Part shown: positions 1 to 8,735 of the stretch, piece by piece
Layout of the letters: each line of letters starts with the position of its first letter
How positions within the stretch are numbered: position 1 is the stretch's first letter
Assembly (NCBI RefSeq): GCF_003049665.1
Contig: NZ_PYWM01000001.1
Location: 124,001-188,000, forward strand
Length of the DNA stretch: 64,000 nucleotides
Source of the DNA: Lysinibacillus mangiferihumi
GTDB lineage: Bacteria > Bacillota > Bacilli > Bacillales_A > Planococcaceae
Direction: 5' to 3'
Made by a program: the position numbers and the translations under genes
Notes under the pieces: generated by a model
Told to the model about the DNA's origin: nothing
Seen by the model: the letters and a program-made list of their open reading frames with translations, nothing else
The model's database searches: none

Positions 1-901
1 GAGACGCTATGGTAAAGTTGCCATGATTCTTTTAATACCTGTTCTTTGTATTGAATTTGCACCTAAATTATATAGCGAAACGAGAATGACATTTTTAAAT
101 GTAGGGCAGGGTGATTGTACAGTCATCGAATTACCGTTTAGAAGGGCCGTATACGTGGTAGATGCTGGAGGTGTACTTCGATTCAAGGAAGAGGATTGGA
201 AGGCTCCTAAGCGCCCCTATGAGGTTGGTAGGCAGGTTATTGTCCCGTTTTTAAAAGGAAAAGGTATTCGACAGGTGGATATAATGATTATGACACACCC
301 AGATGCTGACCATGTAGAGGGGGCAGAAGAAGTGCTAGAGGAGATTAGGGTGCGTGAAATTCATGTAACACCTAGCTCCCTCGATAAACCAGTAATGCAA
401 GACTTATTAGCGGAAGCGGCGAAACAAAAAGTTCCTGTAAAAGAAAAAATGAAAGGTACTTCATGGCGTGTGGGGTCGACAAATTTTCACTATTTATCAC
501 CGGATGATACACATTATGAGGGCAATAATGATTCCCTTGTGTTATTTGTACAACAGGAATCGTTTCGTGCATTGTTAACAGGCGATTTGGAGGAAGCTGG
601 TGAACATCAGTTAATAAAGCAATATGGACCACAATTGGCAAACATAACGCTTTTAAAGGCGGGGCATCATGGTAGTAAAACTTCAAGCATTGAGCCATTT
701 GTAGAGCTTCTACAGCCTAAATTAACCATTTTTAGTGCAGGACGTAATAATCGCTACAATCATCCGCATGAAATAGTAGTCGAACGTTTTCGACGGCGTG
801 AATTAGCAACGATGATAACGGGTACAGATGGGACGATTGAAGTGGTAGCACATAAAGATAGATGGCATGTGCGTACTGAAAAAGACCTTGTCCAAAACTG
901 A
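1..901 (+). CDS. comEC: ComEC C-terminal part (DNA uptake channel, metallo-beta-lactamase-like domain), 5' truncated by window edge
   Basis: The reading frame is open from base 2, so this is the 3' part of a longer gene and the first ATG at 23 is not the real start. One hydrophobic stretch at the beginning is followed by a metallo-beta-lactamase-fold domain: VGQGDC near the start, then the metal-binding HPDADH motif. ComEC is the membrane channel that imports single-stranded DNA during competence; the C-terminal domain is thought to degrade the non-transported strand. The neighbours yqzM and holA are the usual ones in Bacillales, which supports the name strongly. Confidence 0.93.
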   Translation, partial: RRYGKVAMILLIPVLCIEFAPKLYSETRMTFLNVGQGDCTVIELPFRRAVYVVDAGGVLRFKEEDWKAPKRPYEVGRQVIVPFLKGKGIRQVDIMIMTHPDADHVEGAEEVLEEIRVREIHVTPSSLDKPVMQDLLAEAAKQKVPVKEKMKGTSWRVGSTNFHYLSPDDTHYEGNNDSLVLFVQQESFRALLTGDLEEAGEHQLIKQYGPQLANITLLKAGHHGSKTSSIEPFVELLQPKLTIFSAGRNNRYNHPHEIVVERFRRRELATMITGTDGTIEVVAHKDRWHVRTEKDLVQN

Positions 902-914
902 ACAAGGTCTTTTA
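881..914 (+). terminator. Rho-independent terminator of comEC
   Basis: An 11-bp perfect stem (AAAGACCTTGT paired with ACAAGGTCTTT) spans the comEC stop codon, which lies in the loop. It ends in a short T run. Confidence 0.75.
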
Positions 915-933
915 CATTGGTATAAAAGGTAGC

Positions 934-1071
934 TTACATTGCTGCGTAGTCTACTATTACTGCGATGATAAACATAATAGTGAAAACCCCAAAAGACACG
1001 CCGAAACCAACGCCAGAATCAATAGCATCGTTACGTTTGCATTGTATATTTTTACCTTCAAATGGATTCAT
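934..1071 (-). CDS. yqzM: YqzM family small membrane protein
   Basis: A 45-residue protein is encoded on the minus strand between comEC and holA. It has a polar N-terminus with KRNDAIDSGVGFG followed by one hydrophobic helix (residues about 25-42). That sequence and the position between comEC and holA match the YqzM family of Bacillales, whose function is unknown. ATG at 1071 is chosen over ATG at 1077 because GGAGGG (1078-1083) touches the outer ATG but lies 6 bases from the inner one. Confidence 0.85.
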   Translation of the reverse strand: MNPFEGKNIQCKRNDAIDSGVGFGVSFGVFTIMFIIAVIVDYAAM

Positions 1072-1236
1072 TGTCATCCCTCCAATTCTGTTATTTATTA
1101 TAAGACATCATTTTCATAAAAGCTATATCGAAAAGACGAATTACCAATGTGGCAAGGAATCGACACAATTTAGCCCAAAGTCACAACAGAAACTAAATCA
1201 TGTATACTAATAGTATTGCTAGATGGAGGTAAAAAT

Positions 1237-2247
1237 ATGATATCAACGGTTTGGAACAATATAAAAAAAGGTCAGCTTGCACCTGTATACTTAATCATTG
1301 GTGAAGAAAGCTATTTTATAGACGAAACAGTGAAACGTTTAAAGGAAGCACTCGGCACAGAAGAAGAAATTGAAATGACTGCTTTTGACTTGGAAGAATT
1401 ACCGGTAGATGTCGTAATGGATGAAGCGGATACGATTCCATTTTTTTCAGAGCGTAAACTGGTGATTGCTAAAAACGCATCGTTTTTAAAGGCAACTGAA
1501 AAGGGAAAAGAAAAAATCGAGCATGATGTGAAACGTTTGGAGGCATGGCTTGCAAATCCTTCAGATTTTTCTGTAACAGTTTTTATTGCACCATACGAAA
1601 AGCTAGATGAACGTAAAAAAGTGACAAAAATGATGAAAGAGCATGCGCTCATTGTCCAAGCCGAAACGCCGAAAGAACAAGATTTAGCAGTATGGATTCA
1701 AGGACTTGTGAAAGCACAGGGCAATACGATTACACAAAGTGCTATTGAGCAGCTTGTATCAATGGTTGGACCGAATATGCTACAGCTACAGATGGAAATG
1801 GAGAAACTATCTCTCTATGTAGGTGAGGGCGGAGAAATAACAACGATGCTCGTAGAAGATTTAGTAGCAAAAACGTTAGAACAGGATGCCTTTAAAATGT
1901 TAAACGCATATTTTGGACATGACCCTGTAGCGGCATTGTCGATTTACCATGATTTATTGCGCCAAAAGCAGGAGCCGATTATGCTTGTCGGGCTTCTTGC
2001 TTCGAATGTACGGACGATGTCGAATGTGTTTTATTTGCTGAAAAAGGGCTATCATCCACAGCAAATTGCAAAAAACTTAAAAATTCACCCATATCGTGTC
2101 AAGTTAATGGTTGAGCAACGCAACCGTCCATCTGAAGAAAGTTTACTGAAAGCTTTATATCAGTTGGCAGAAGTCGATTTACAGTTAAAAACAGCAGGAG
2201 GAAACCGCGAGCGATATTTAGAACTATTTTTACTACGCCAACTGTAA
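1237..2247 (+). CDS. holA: DNA polymerase III delta subunit
   Basis: 336 residues, typical length for HolA (YqeN). The delta subunit is part of the clamp loader and opens the beta sliding clamp. The N-terminus PVYLIIGEESYFIDET is the standard start of the family, and the C-terminal helical part with GGNRERYLELFLLRQL is also typical. An in-frame TTG at 1216 lies upstream, but GGAGG at 1225-1229 is placed 7 bases before ATG 1237, so 1237 is preferred. Confidence 0.95.
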   Translation: MISTVWNNIKKGQLAPVYLIIGEESYFIDETVKRLKEALGTEEEIEMTAFDLEELPVDVVMDEADTIPFFSERKLVIAKNASFLKATEKGKEKIEHDVKRLEAWLANPSDFSVTVFIAPYEKLDERKKVTKMMKEHALIVQAETPKEQDLAVWIQGLVKAQGNTITQSAIEQLVSMVGPNMLQLQMEMEKLSLYVGEGGEITTMLVEDLVAKTLEQDAFKMLNAYFGHDPVAALSIYHDLLRQKQEPIMLVGLLASNVRTMSNVFYLLKKGYHPQQIAKNLKIHPYRVKLMVEQRNRPSEESLLKALYQLAEVDLQLKTAGGNRERYLELFLLRQL

Positions 2248-2298
2248 AAAACATTAACTAGTTGGACATGAATGGTTGTATAATGTCGTGGGGGGTTT

Positions 2299-3339
2299 TT
2301 GAACGTGCATACACGAATTCAGTACATGGACAGCCTTAGAGCCATTGCGATTCTAGGCGTATTACTTTTGCATGCTGCGACTCCTTACGTCGTGCTTTAT
2401 GACAAAATTGCTTTATTTGACTGGCAAACAGGCATTGTTTATAATGCATTATCGCGCTGGTGTGTGCCCATTTTTTTAATGATTAGTGGGGCACTGTTAC
2501 TTGGGCGGAAAGAAGAATCGCTGCGTACTTTTTTTAAAAAACGTGCGAATAAAATTTTACTACCTTTTATTGCTTGGTCGATAATCTATTATGCGTGGGC
2601 AACGTATATGTGGAATCCTGGGTATTCGTTGAAAGAGTTTCTAATCATGTTTTTTAATAATCAGATATATTATCATTTGTGGTATTTTTATGCGCTTATC
2701 GGTATTTATTTACTAGCGCCCGTCTTTAATATTTTCGTTAATCATGCCTCGAAACAAATGATAGCCTATGTGGTTGTTCTCTGGATATTATTTTATGGAG
2801 GTTTCCGTTATTATTCATATATTGTGAGTAATGAATTTACATTGTTTTTCCCTTTAAGTGAGTATATCGGTTTCTTTATACTGGGCTACTATTTAGCGAC
2901 ATTTGAACTATCGAAAAAATGGCGTGTGGGCATTTACATGCTAGGGATAGTTGGAGCACTTGAAACAATCCTACGTACTAATGTTTTAACAGAGCAGCAA
3001 GGACAATTTACAAGCTATGCTTTTTCCTATTCTAGTCCAAATGTTATTGCGATGAGTATCGCTCTCTTTGTTTTTGTGAAATATTGGGTCAATCGTAAAG
3101 TGGCAAGCGGAAGCTATGAGACAAGTAGAATTGTTAAGTTAATTGGGCAAACAAGTTTTGGTGTGTACTTAGTACATGCAATGATCTTAGATAAAGTCCG
3201 CCCGTACTTTTTTGATGAAAATGAGCTTTTTGTCAAACCGCTAATTGCTATTCCATTACAAGTACTCATTATTTTAGTGCTTTCCACAATAGTTGTGTGG
3301 CTTATGCAGAAAATACCATATCTAAAAAGAGTGATTTAG
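2299..3339 (+). CDS. Acyltransferase 3 family membrane protein
   Basis: About 346 residues with roughly ten hydrophobic segments. The N-terminal MDSLRAIAILGVLLLHAA is the acyltransferase-3 signature with the conserved His near the first membrane helix. Such proteins O-acetylate cell-surface sugars (WecH, OatA membrane-domain type). It lacks any C-terminal SGNH domain, unlike the gene at 6542. The start is uncertain: TTG 2299 follows a GGGGGG run (2290-2295); GTG 2305 and ATG 2326 are alternatives. The gene interrupts the usual holA-rpsT neighbourhood and looks like a lineage-specific insertion. The substrate cannot be told from sequence. Confidence 0.85.
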   Translation: MNVHTRIQYMDSLRAIAILGVLLLHAATPYVVLYDKIALFDWQTGIVYNALSRWCVPIFLMISGALLLGRKEESLRTFFKKRANKILLPFIAWSIIYYAWATYMWNPGYSLKEFLIMFFNNQIYYHLWYFYALIGIYLLAPVFNIFVNHASKQMIAYVVVLWILFYGGFRYYSYIVSNEFTLFFPLSEYIGFFILGYYLATFELSKKWRVGIYMLGIVGALETILRTNVLTEQQGQFTSYAFSYSSPNVIAMSIALFVFVKYWVNRKVASGSYETSRIVKLIGQTSFGVYLVHAMILDKVRPYFFDENELFVKPLIAIPLQVLIILVLSTIVVWLMQKIPYLKRVI

Positions 3340-3347
3340 TTAAGGAA

Positions 3348-3379
3348 GATTCATACATAATAACAAGTATGAATCGTTT
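3348..3379 (+). terminator. Terminator after acyltransferase gene
   Basis: A 9-bp perfect stem (GATTCATAC / GTATGAATC) is followed by GTTTT, just after the stop codon at 3339. Confidence 0.6.
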
Positions 3380-3390
3380 TCCTGATAAAT

Positions 3391-3475
3391 AAAATCCGCT
3401 GTGCCTTTCCGAGGGGAAGACAAGGAGCACCTTTAAGGGTCTCATGTTTTTTCGAAGAAGCATAGCGGATTTTTT
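3391..3475. repeat. Interspersed palindromic element
   Basis: The ends AAATCCGCT and AGCGGATTT form an inverted repeat enclosing about 65 bases with a GAGGGGAAGACAAGGAGC-like core, followed by T6. It has the form of short palindromic repeats I recall being scattered in Lysinibacillus and related genomes (from memory, not searched). It may also act as a terminator between the convergent acyltransferase and rpsT genes. Confidence 0.5.
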
Positions 3476-3503
3476 ATTGGGCAATCCTATAATTGTTGAA
3501 AAA

Positions 3504-3542
3504 CGAAAAAAGACCAGTTACTCAAGAAGAGTAAACTGATCC
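3504..3542 (-). terminator. Terminator of rpsT
   Basis: Read on the minus strand, a 12-13-bp stem with one bulge (GATCAGTTTACTC / GAGTAACTGGTC) is followed by T6, directly after the rpsT stop codon. Confidence 0.75.
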
Positions 3543-3553
3543 TTTATAAACAC

Positions 3554-3802
3554 TTACGCTTTTTTAGCTAGGCGAGACTTTTTACGAGCCGCCGCGTTTT
3601 TGTGGATAAGTCCTTTTGAAGCTGCTTTATCTAAAGATTTGTAAGCTGCTTGTAAAAGTTCTTGTGCGTTTTCAGCGTTAGCAGCAACAGCGTTTTCAGC
3701 TTTTTTCACTGTAGTACGCATTGCAGATTTAGCTTGAGAGTTAGCAACGTTTGCTTTTTCGTTAACTTTTACGCGTTTAATCGCAGATTTAATGTTTGGC
3801 AT
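3554..3802 (-). CDS. rpsT: 30S ribosomal protein S20
   Basis: 82 residues, highly basic and helical, starting [12 protein letters not shown] and ending [10 protein letters not shown], as in Bacillales S20. S20 binds 16S rRNA in the small subunit. ATG 3802 is preferred over the in-frame GTG at 3811 because GGAGG at 3811-3815 stands 8 bases upstream. The gene is divergent from gpr, as in Bacillus. Confidence 0.97.
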   Translation of the reverse strand: MPNIKSAIKRVKVNEKANVANSQAKSAMRTTVKKAENAVAANAENAQELLQAAYKSLDKAASKGLIHKNAAARKKSRLAKKA

Positions 3803-3917
3803 ATCTTTCACCTCCTAAAATAGGTACGAGATGATATCTTCTCATTGATTTCTTGTGTCAATACAACAAAAATCATTTTAACAAACGCTAGGCTAAATTG
3901 CAATAGATAAATGCAAA

Positions 3918-3947
3918 GAATATTTACTTGACAGTTTGAACAAACTA
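3918..3947 (+). promoter_or_regulatory. Candidate forespore sigma-G promoter of gpr
   Basis: GAATA (3918-3922) and CAAACTA (3941-3947) are separated by 18 bases and resemble the sigma-F/G -35 and -10 elements. The position 19 bases before the gpr ATG and the forespore role of GPR fit. Motif match only. Confidence 0.4.
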
Positions 3948-3965
3948 CTAATTGAGGTGAGCTGA

Positions 3966-4982
3966 ATGCAAAATTTAAATTGGCAACGGACTGATTTAAT
4001 TGATGAATCTGAAGAGGTCGTTTTACATCAAACGAAGGAACAAAAAGAAACACTTGAACAATCATCTGGGGTTCAAATCGAAGACCGCACTGCAGGACGC
4101 GTGAAAATAACCGATGTCCAAGTGAACGCAGAAGGCAAGAAACAAATAGGCAAAAAAGAAGGGAAATATATAACCCTTTCCGTACCAACGCTTACATTAG
4201 AAGATGAGGATGGATTTGAACAACTTGAAAAAGCCTTGCTAGCAAACTTTAAAACGTTACATGAATCAATTTCTTGGCAGAAGGATGACAAAATATTAAT
4301 TATAGGGCTTGGCAATCGAACGATAACACCAGATGCCATTGGACCATATGTTATCGATCACTTGCATAGTCTAGATAAAATCGATGACAAATTTGTCATG
4401 TATGCACCAGGTGTGACAGGGCAAACAGGCTATGAAACAGGTGAATTTGTAGCAGCATTAGCTGAGCGTCTACAACCAAAACTCATCATCGTCGTAGATG
4501 CCCTCGCAACAAGAGCAAGCGACCGCTTATGTAAAACCATCCAACTTACCGATACAGGCATTCACCCAGGTTCAGGTGTCGGCAATCAACGCAAGGAAAT
4601 TTCCTTAGAAATGCTTGGTATCCCTGTCACGGCTATTGGGATTCCAACAGTTGTTGATGCACCCGTGCTAATTGCTGACGCAGTAGAGGTGATGTTACGC
4701 ACGATTGCAGCGCGAGTTGCAGAGAGAGGAAAACCGTCGTCTAAATTATCATTATCTTCATGGCGTCCAGATATTAATAAAGAACTTGATATGTCCCTCG
4801 TTACACCCATTTTCGGTGAATGGGCAACATGGTCAAAAGAGGAGCGTCAACAGCTTTTTGAAGAGACTTTTGCTGCTTCGCATGCACAGTTAATGGTCAC
4901 ACCGAAAGAAGCCGATTATTGGATAGATCGGTATGCAACACTCATTTCAACTATGCTTACAAAATGGGCAAACGATCTATAA
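3966..4982 (+). CDS. gpr: Germination protease (GPR)
   Basis: 338 residues. GPR is made as a zymogen in the forespore and degrades the small acid-soluble spore proteins at germination. Family hallmarks seen are ILIIGLGNRTITPDAIGP, the following YAPGVTGQTGYETGEF and VDALATR, and GIHPGSGVGN. It starts at ATG 3966 behind GAGGTG. It is divergent from rpsT and followed by spoIIP after 51 bases, the standard order. It shows that the host forms spores. Confidence 0.95.
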   Translation: MQNLNWQRTDLIDESEEVVLHQTKEQKETLEQSSGVQIEDRTAGRVKITDVQVNAEGKKQIGKKEGKYITLSVPTLTLEDEDGFEQLEKALLANFKTLHESISWQKDDKILIIGLGNRTITPDAIGPYVIDHLHSLDKIDDKFVMYAPGVTGQTGYETGEFVAALAERLQPKLIIVVDALATRASDRLCKTIQLTDTGIHPGSGVGNQRKEISLEMLGIPVTAIGIPTVVDAPVLIADAVEVMLRTIAARVAERGKPSSKLSLSSWRPDINKELDMSLVTPIFGEWATWSKEERQQLFEETFAASHAQLMVTPKEADYWIDRYATLISTMLTKWANDL

Positions 4983-5033
4983 ATTCATCGTTCTAAAAGA
5001 CACATCCCCTCCATACGATAAGGGGAGGAGGGT

Positions 5034-5912
5034 GTGACTTTGCTAAAAAAACTACAATGGTCAATTGGTCTATTATTGTTCTTTTTCGTATTACCAGTCA
5101 TTGCTGGGCAACTTCCGTTCAACAAGCAAGCATCGACTCCGATTAAACAACCAGAGGATAAACAAGTCGTGTTTGCCGCTACTAATTTAGAAGAAGAAAG
5201 TGAACTAGAGAAGACGAAAGAGCAGACACCAGAATCGACACCAAAATCAACGTCAGAGCCGACAAAAGAGCAGGATCCATTTAAAGTATTATTATTATTT
5301 ACACATTCACAAGAAGCCTATCAACCGATGGTAAAAGCAGTTAAAGGAAAAGTGGACGTTTATGATGACAAAACAAATATTTATAACTTACAAGGCGCCA
5401 TTTCCAAGCACTTTAGCATGAACGGTATCCAGACGGATGTATTAGATGTTGATGTGATGAAGGTAATGAAATCCGAAGGCAAAACTTTTCCACAAGCTTA
5501 TAACACAGTACGTCCCTATTTATCTAATCGTTTACAAGAGCAATCCTATAATTTAATAATTGATTTGCATCGAGATTCGGCCAAACGGAATGCGACAACT
5601 ACTATGCATAACAATCAATCATATGCACGTATTGCCATAGTCGTAGGCGCAGAACATAAAAATTACAGATGGAATACGGCTTATGCAGAAAGTCTTTCTG
5701 CTGCCATGAATGACATTGTGCCAAAGGTTTCAAGAGGGGTTATATCGAAAAGTGGTGATAATGTAGATGGTCGCTACAATCAAGATTTAGCTAAAGAGAT
5801 GATTTTAATTGAATTAGGTGGCATCGATAATACAGAAGATGAGTTAAATCGTACAATTGCTGTTATTGGAAAAGCAATTGCAAAAACCTTTGTAACGGAA
5901 TCTAAAAGTTAA
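5034..5912 (+). CDS. spoIIP: Stage II sporulation protein P
   Basis: About 292 residues: an N-terminal membrane anchor (residues 8-26), a low-complexity Glu/Thr/Pro linker (40-85), and a catalytic domain with FTHSQEAYQP, DLHRDS and IELGG motifs. SpoIIP is the amidase/endopeptidase of the DMP complex that thins septal peptidoglycan during engulfment. It starts at GTG 5034 or TTG 5040; the GGGGAGGAGG at 5022-5031 gives better spacing to TTG 5040. This ribosome-binding site can pair with CCCCTCC about 10 bases upstream, so translation might be dampened by a hairpin (inference). Confidence 0.93.
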   Translation: MTLLKKLQWSIGLLLFFFVLPVIAGQLPFNKQASTPIKQPEDKQVVFAATNLEEESELEKTKEQTPESTPKSTSEPTKEQDPFKVLLLFTHSQEAYQPMVKAVKGKVDVYDDKTNIYNLQGAISKHFSMNGIQTDVLDVDVMKVMKSEGKTFPQAYNTVRPYLSNRLQEQSYNLIIDLHRDSAKRNATTTMHNNQSYARIAIVVGAEHKNYRWNTAYAESLSAAMNDIVPKVSRGVISKSGDNVDGRYNQDLAKEMILIELGGIDNTEDELNRTIAVIGKAIAKTFVTESKS

Positions 5913-6024
5913 ACAGTTATTAACTATATTGAATTTTTCCTATTCAAGTTCAAGCGATTTTTTCATCGCTGTCCACTTTAGAAAATAGTTTGATGCCATC
6001 AATAAAGGGTAATGAATGGTATGT

Positions 6025-6089
6025 AAGGTGCCAATTGAGAGAATTACCTAAAAAAATTTTTTACTAGGTCTTTCAATTGTTGATACCTT
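6025..6089. repeat. Nested inverted repeat
   Basis: Three consecutive arms pair in order around an A/T centre: AAGGT (6025) with ACCTT (6085), CAATTGAGAGA (6032) with TCTTTCAATTG (6069), and ACCTA (6046) with TAGGT (6065). It would fold as a long interrupted hairpin. It is not followed by a T run, so it is not a classic terminator. Confidence 0.55.
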
Positions 6090-6172
6090 GCATTATACTT
6101 TTCAAGTCAGCTCATACGCCTTATTGAATCGGGCGATTTTCGATTGTGTTCATCAATGAAAAAGCCGTTTCA

Positions 6173-6207
6173 AAAGCATCTTCCATTATGGGCAGATGCT
6201 TTTTTTG
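6173..6207 (+). terminator. Terminator-like hairpin
   Basis: A 9-bp perfect stem AAAGCATCT / AGATGCTTT is followed by T5. It could end transcripts from spoIIP. Confidence 0.65.
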
Positions 6208-6541
6208 TTGTTTGGTTGCAACATTACAAATTTTTAATATAAAAGTGACTTTAATGATGTTTTATACATATGATTTGTAAGAAATATAGTAATTTTTTAT
6301 ACTCTTTGGTAGCGAAAATAGAGTTGAAAAACGAATGAACATGGTATAACCAAAATCCCACCGTGGAAAATTTTTTTGCTTAAGAAAATGATCAACCTTT
6401 TAGGTGGCTCATACGTCTTTAATATTATAAGTAAGTAAAGAATAAAGCGTAGAAAAGGAGCAGAGGCTAGGCAATATACTCACATTTTGTAAATAACATA
6501 ATAAAGGGAACGACGTTTTATATTTTATTGGAGGAAACAGT

Positions 6542-8431
6542 ATGTTAGGCAAGACATTGAATCATCGTTATATCCCAGGATTAGATGGGATAAGAGCTTT
6601 AGCAGTACTAGCAGTCATTGCTTACCATTTTAACTTTCGATGGGCCAGTGGAGGGTTCCTCGGAGTTGATATCTTTTTTGTTTTATCAGGTTATTTAATT
6701 ACTTCAACCATTTTACCGATGAAAGGGAATCAATTAACAGTCAGTTTGCGACAATTTTGGATTGGTCGCTTTCGACGTCTAGTGCCCGCTGCCTATGTTA
6801 TGATTATGACCACTTTTGTGTGGGTCATGTTTTTTCATAAAGAACTTTTAAATACTATGCGTGGAGATGCGCTATCTTCCCTTTTCTACTCTAGTAATTG
6901 GTGGTTTATTTATCATAAACTTTCCTATTTTGATAGTTTCGGGTCGCCTTCCCCATTGAAAAATTTATGGTCTTTGGCGATTGAAGAACAATTTTATGTT
7001 ATTTGGCCGATTGTATTGATGATTGGTTTAGCTCTATTTAAAAAACAAAGTAAATTTTCAACAATTATTTTCATTGGCGCAATTTGTTCAGCAATTCTCA
7101 TGGCCTTTTTGTATCAGCCAGGAGCTGACCCAAGCCGAATTTATTATGGGACAGATACACGTTCCTTCGAATTGTTAATAGGCTGTTGGTTAGCATTCGT
7201 TTGGCCGATGAAAAGACTTTCTACGAAAAAGCTTTCTACTAAGCATGTTTATGAACTTAACAGTATAGGTTTCATTACCTTTAGTATTTTTATTGTCAGT
7301 ATTTTATTCGTAGATGAATACCAAGCATTTTTATATAGAGGTGGTATGTTCATATTTTGTTTAAATGCAGCGCTATTAATAGCCTGTGTTTGTCATCCAG
7401 CTAGTTTTTTAGGCAAACTACTTGCATGGAAGCCGCTTCGTTGGATTGGTTCTAGATCGTACGGAATCTATCTTTGGCATTACCCTATTATTGTGTTAGG
7501 TACTCCTGTTCATGAAATTGGAAACCCTGTCTATTGGCGTGTTACTATACAGTTATTGCTCATATTACTGCTCGCTGAATTATCTTATCGCTTTATTGAA
7601 ATGCCTATTCGTAAAAAAGGATTCCGATTATATTTCCGACAATATTTAATCATCCATCCGAACAAATGGCGTGATTTTTCAATTGCAAGAAAAATTGCAA
7701 CTGCTGTTATCCCACTTTTCTTACTCGTGTTTTTTACTGGTATAACAGGGGTAGTAGGAGAAGCACCACAGGACACAAAGGAGTCTTACCCAACAAACAT
7801 TAAAATAAATGGTGGGCAACATGCTTCTGCAAAAGATCAGGATACAGTAGAGCAAGATTCCATAGATGAACAAGTAGAATCACCTGTTGACAATAACGAA
7901 GCAACGTCAAAAACGGAGAAAGATGATGTAAGTGACATTGCTAAGAAAGGACCGTATAAAGAACTACTAGCTATCGGTGATTCTGTTATGATTGATATTG
8001 CTACAAGTTTACATACGCTTTACCCTAACATTACAATAGATGGAAAAATCGGGAGACAAGTTTCGCAAGCGGTCAAACTGATCCCTAGTTACGCACGCTT
8101 TAATCAACCAGATAAAGCGGTCATTATTCAACTTGGCACAAACGGTTACTTTACAAATGACCAGATTGACACGCTTCTTGGTGCTTTTTCTCAAGCAGAA
8201 ATATACTTAGTGAACACACGTGTACCACGTCCATGGGAAGCAAAAGTAAACAATGCTTTAGCGAATAAAGCGCAAGAGCGTGAAAATATTACGTTAATTG
8301 ATTGGCATTCTACAGCCTTAAACCATCCCGAATATTTTGCACCGGACGGGGTACATTTGGAGCCAAAAGGGGTAGAAGCTTTATCGAGTCTAATTCAGCA
8401 AGCAATTGATGCTCGTATGAATGAAGTTTAA
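6542..8431 (+). CDS. Peptidoglycan/cell-surface O-acetyltransferase with C-terminal SGNH domain (OatA-like)
   Basis: 629 residues. Residues 1-400 are a ten-helix acyltransferase-3 membrane domain starting with IPGLDGIRALAVLAVIAYH. After an acidic linker (about 400-470) comes an extracellular SGNH-hydrolase domain with GDSVM (nucleophile Ser), a TNGY block and DGVHL (Asp/His). This two-part architecture is that of OatA and YrhL, which carry acetyl groups across the membrane and place them on muramic acid or secondary polymers, giving lysozyme resistance. GGAGG stands 7 bases before ATG 6542. It lies between spoIIP and lepA, not part of the conserved core order. Confidence 0.9.
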   Translation: MLGKTLNHRYIPGLDGIRALAVLAVIAYHFNFRWASGGFLGVDIFFVLSGYLITSTILPMKGNQLTVSLRQFWIGRFRRLVPAAYVMIMTTFVWVMFFHKELLNTMRGDALSSLFYSSNWWFIYHKLSYFDSFGSPSPLKNLWSLAIEEQFYVIWPIVLMIGLALFKKQSKFSTIIFIGAICSAILMAFLYQPGADPSRIYYGTDTRSFELLIGCWLAFVWPMKRLSTKKLSTKHVYELNSIGFITFSIFIVSILFVDEYQAFLYRGGMFIFCLNAALLIACVCHPASFLGKLLAWKPLRWIGSRSYGIYLWHYPIIVLGTPVHEIGNPVYWRVTIQLLLILLLAELSYRFIEMPIRKKGFRLYFRQYLIIHPNKWRDFSIARKIATAVIPLFLLVFFTGITGVVGEAPQDTKESYPTNIKINGGQHASAKDQDTVEQDSIDEQVESPVDNNEATSKTEKDDVSDIAKKGPYKELLAIGDSVMIDIATSLHTLYPNITIDGKIGRQVSQAVKLIPSYARFNQPDKAVIIQLGTNGYFTNDQIDTLLGAFSQAEIYLVNTRVPRPWEAKVNNALANKAQERENITLIDWHSTALNHPEYFAPDGVHLEPKGVEALSSLIQQAIDARMNEV

Positions 8432-8464
8432 TAAGCATACTGCTGTCGCTAGATAGTCTCCCTG

Positions 8465-8498
8465 AGACGAGTCACTTAATGGAGTGACTCGTCTTTTT
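8465..8498 (+). terminator. Terminator after OatA-like gene
   Basis: A 12-bp perfect stem AGACGAGTCACT / AGTGACTCGTCT is followed by T5. Confidence 0.85.
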
Positions 8499-8735
8499 AT
8501 ATGAAAGAACAGGGATTTTTTCTTATGCAGAAAAAATAATTTGATTCTAATTTAATATATTTATACCAATTATAATCCATTTATGTATAATATTTAGTGG
8601 GAGGAAGGATTGATGGATACAGTGCATCCACTAGTTACCAAAGCGGTATAAGAATATTGACACCTATGATAAGAACTTTCAAGGATTACATAAAAAGGTT
8701 ATTTATAACAAATAACAAAAAGGGAGACTCAAAAA

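Larger units (their letters stand above)
5913..6541. other. Long intergenic region after spoIIP, no gene seen
   Basis: 629 bases without a credible reading frame. It holds a nested inverted repeat (6025-6089) and a terminator-like hairpin (6173-6207), both listed separately. The last 60 bases lead into the ribosome-binding site TTGGAGG of the next gene. Confidence 0.6.

Noticed and set aside
965-1210. Plus-strand open frame of 81 codons
   Set aside because: It is antisense to yqzM, has no ribosome-binding site and unnatural composition.
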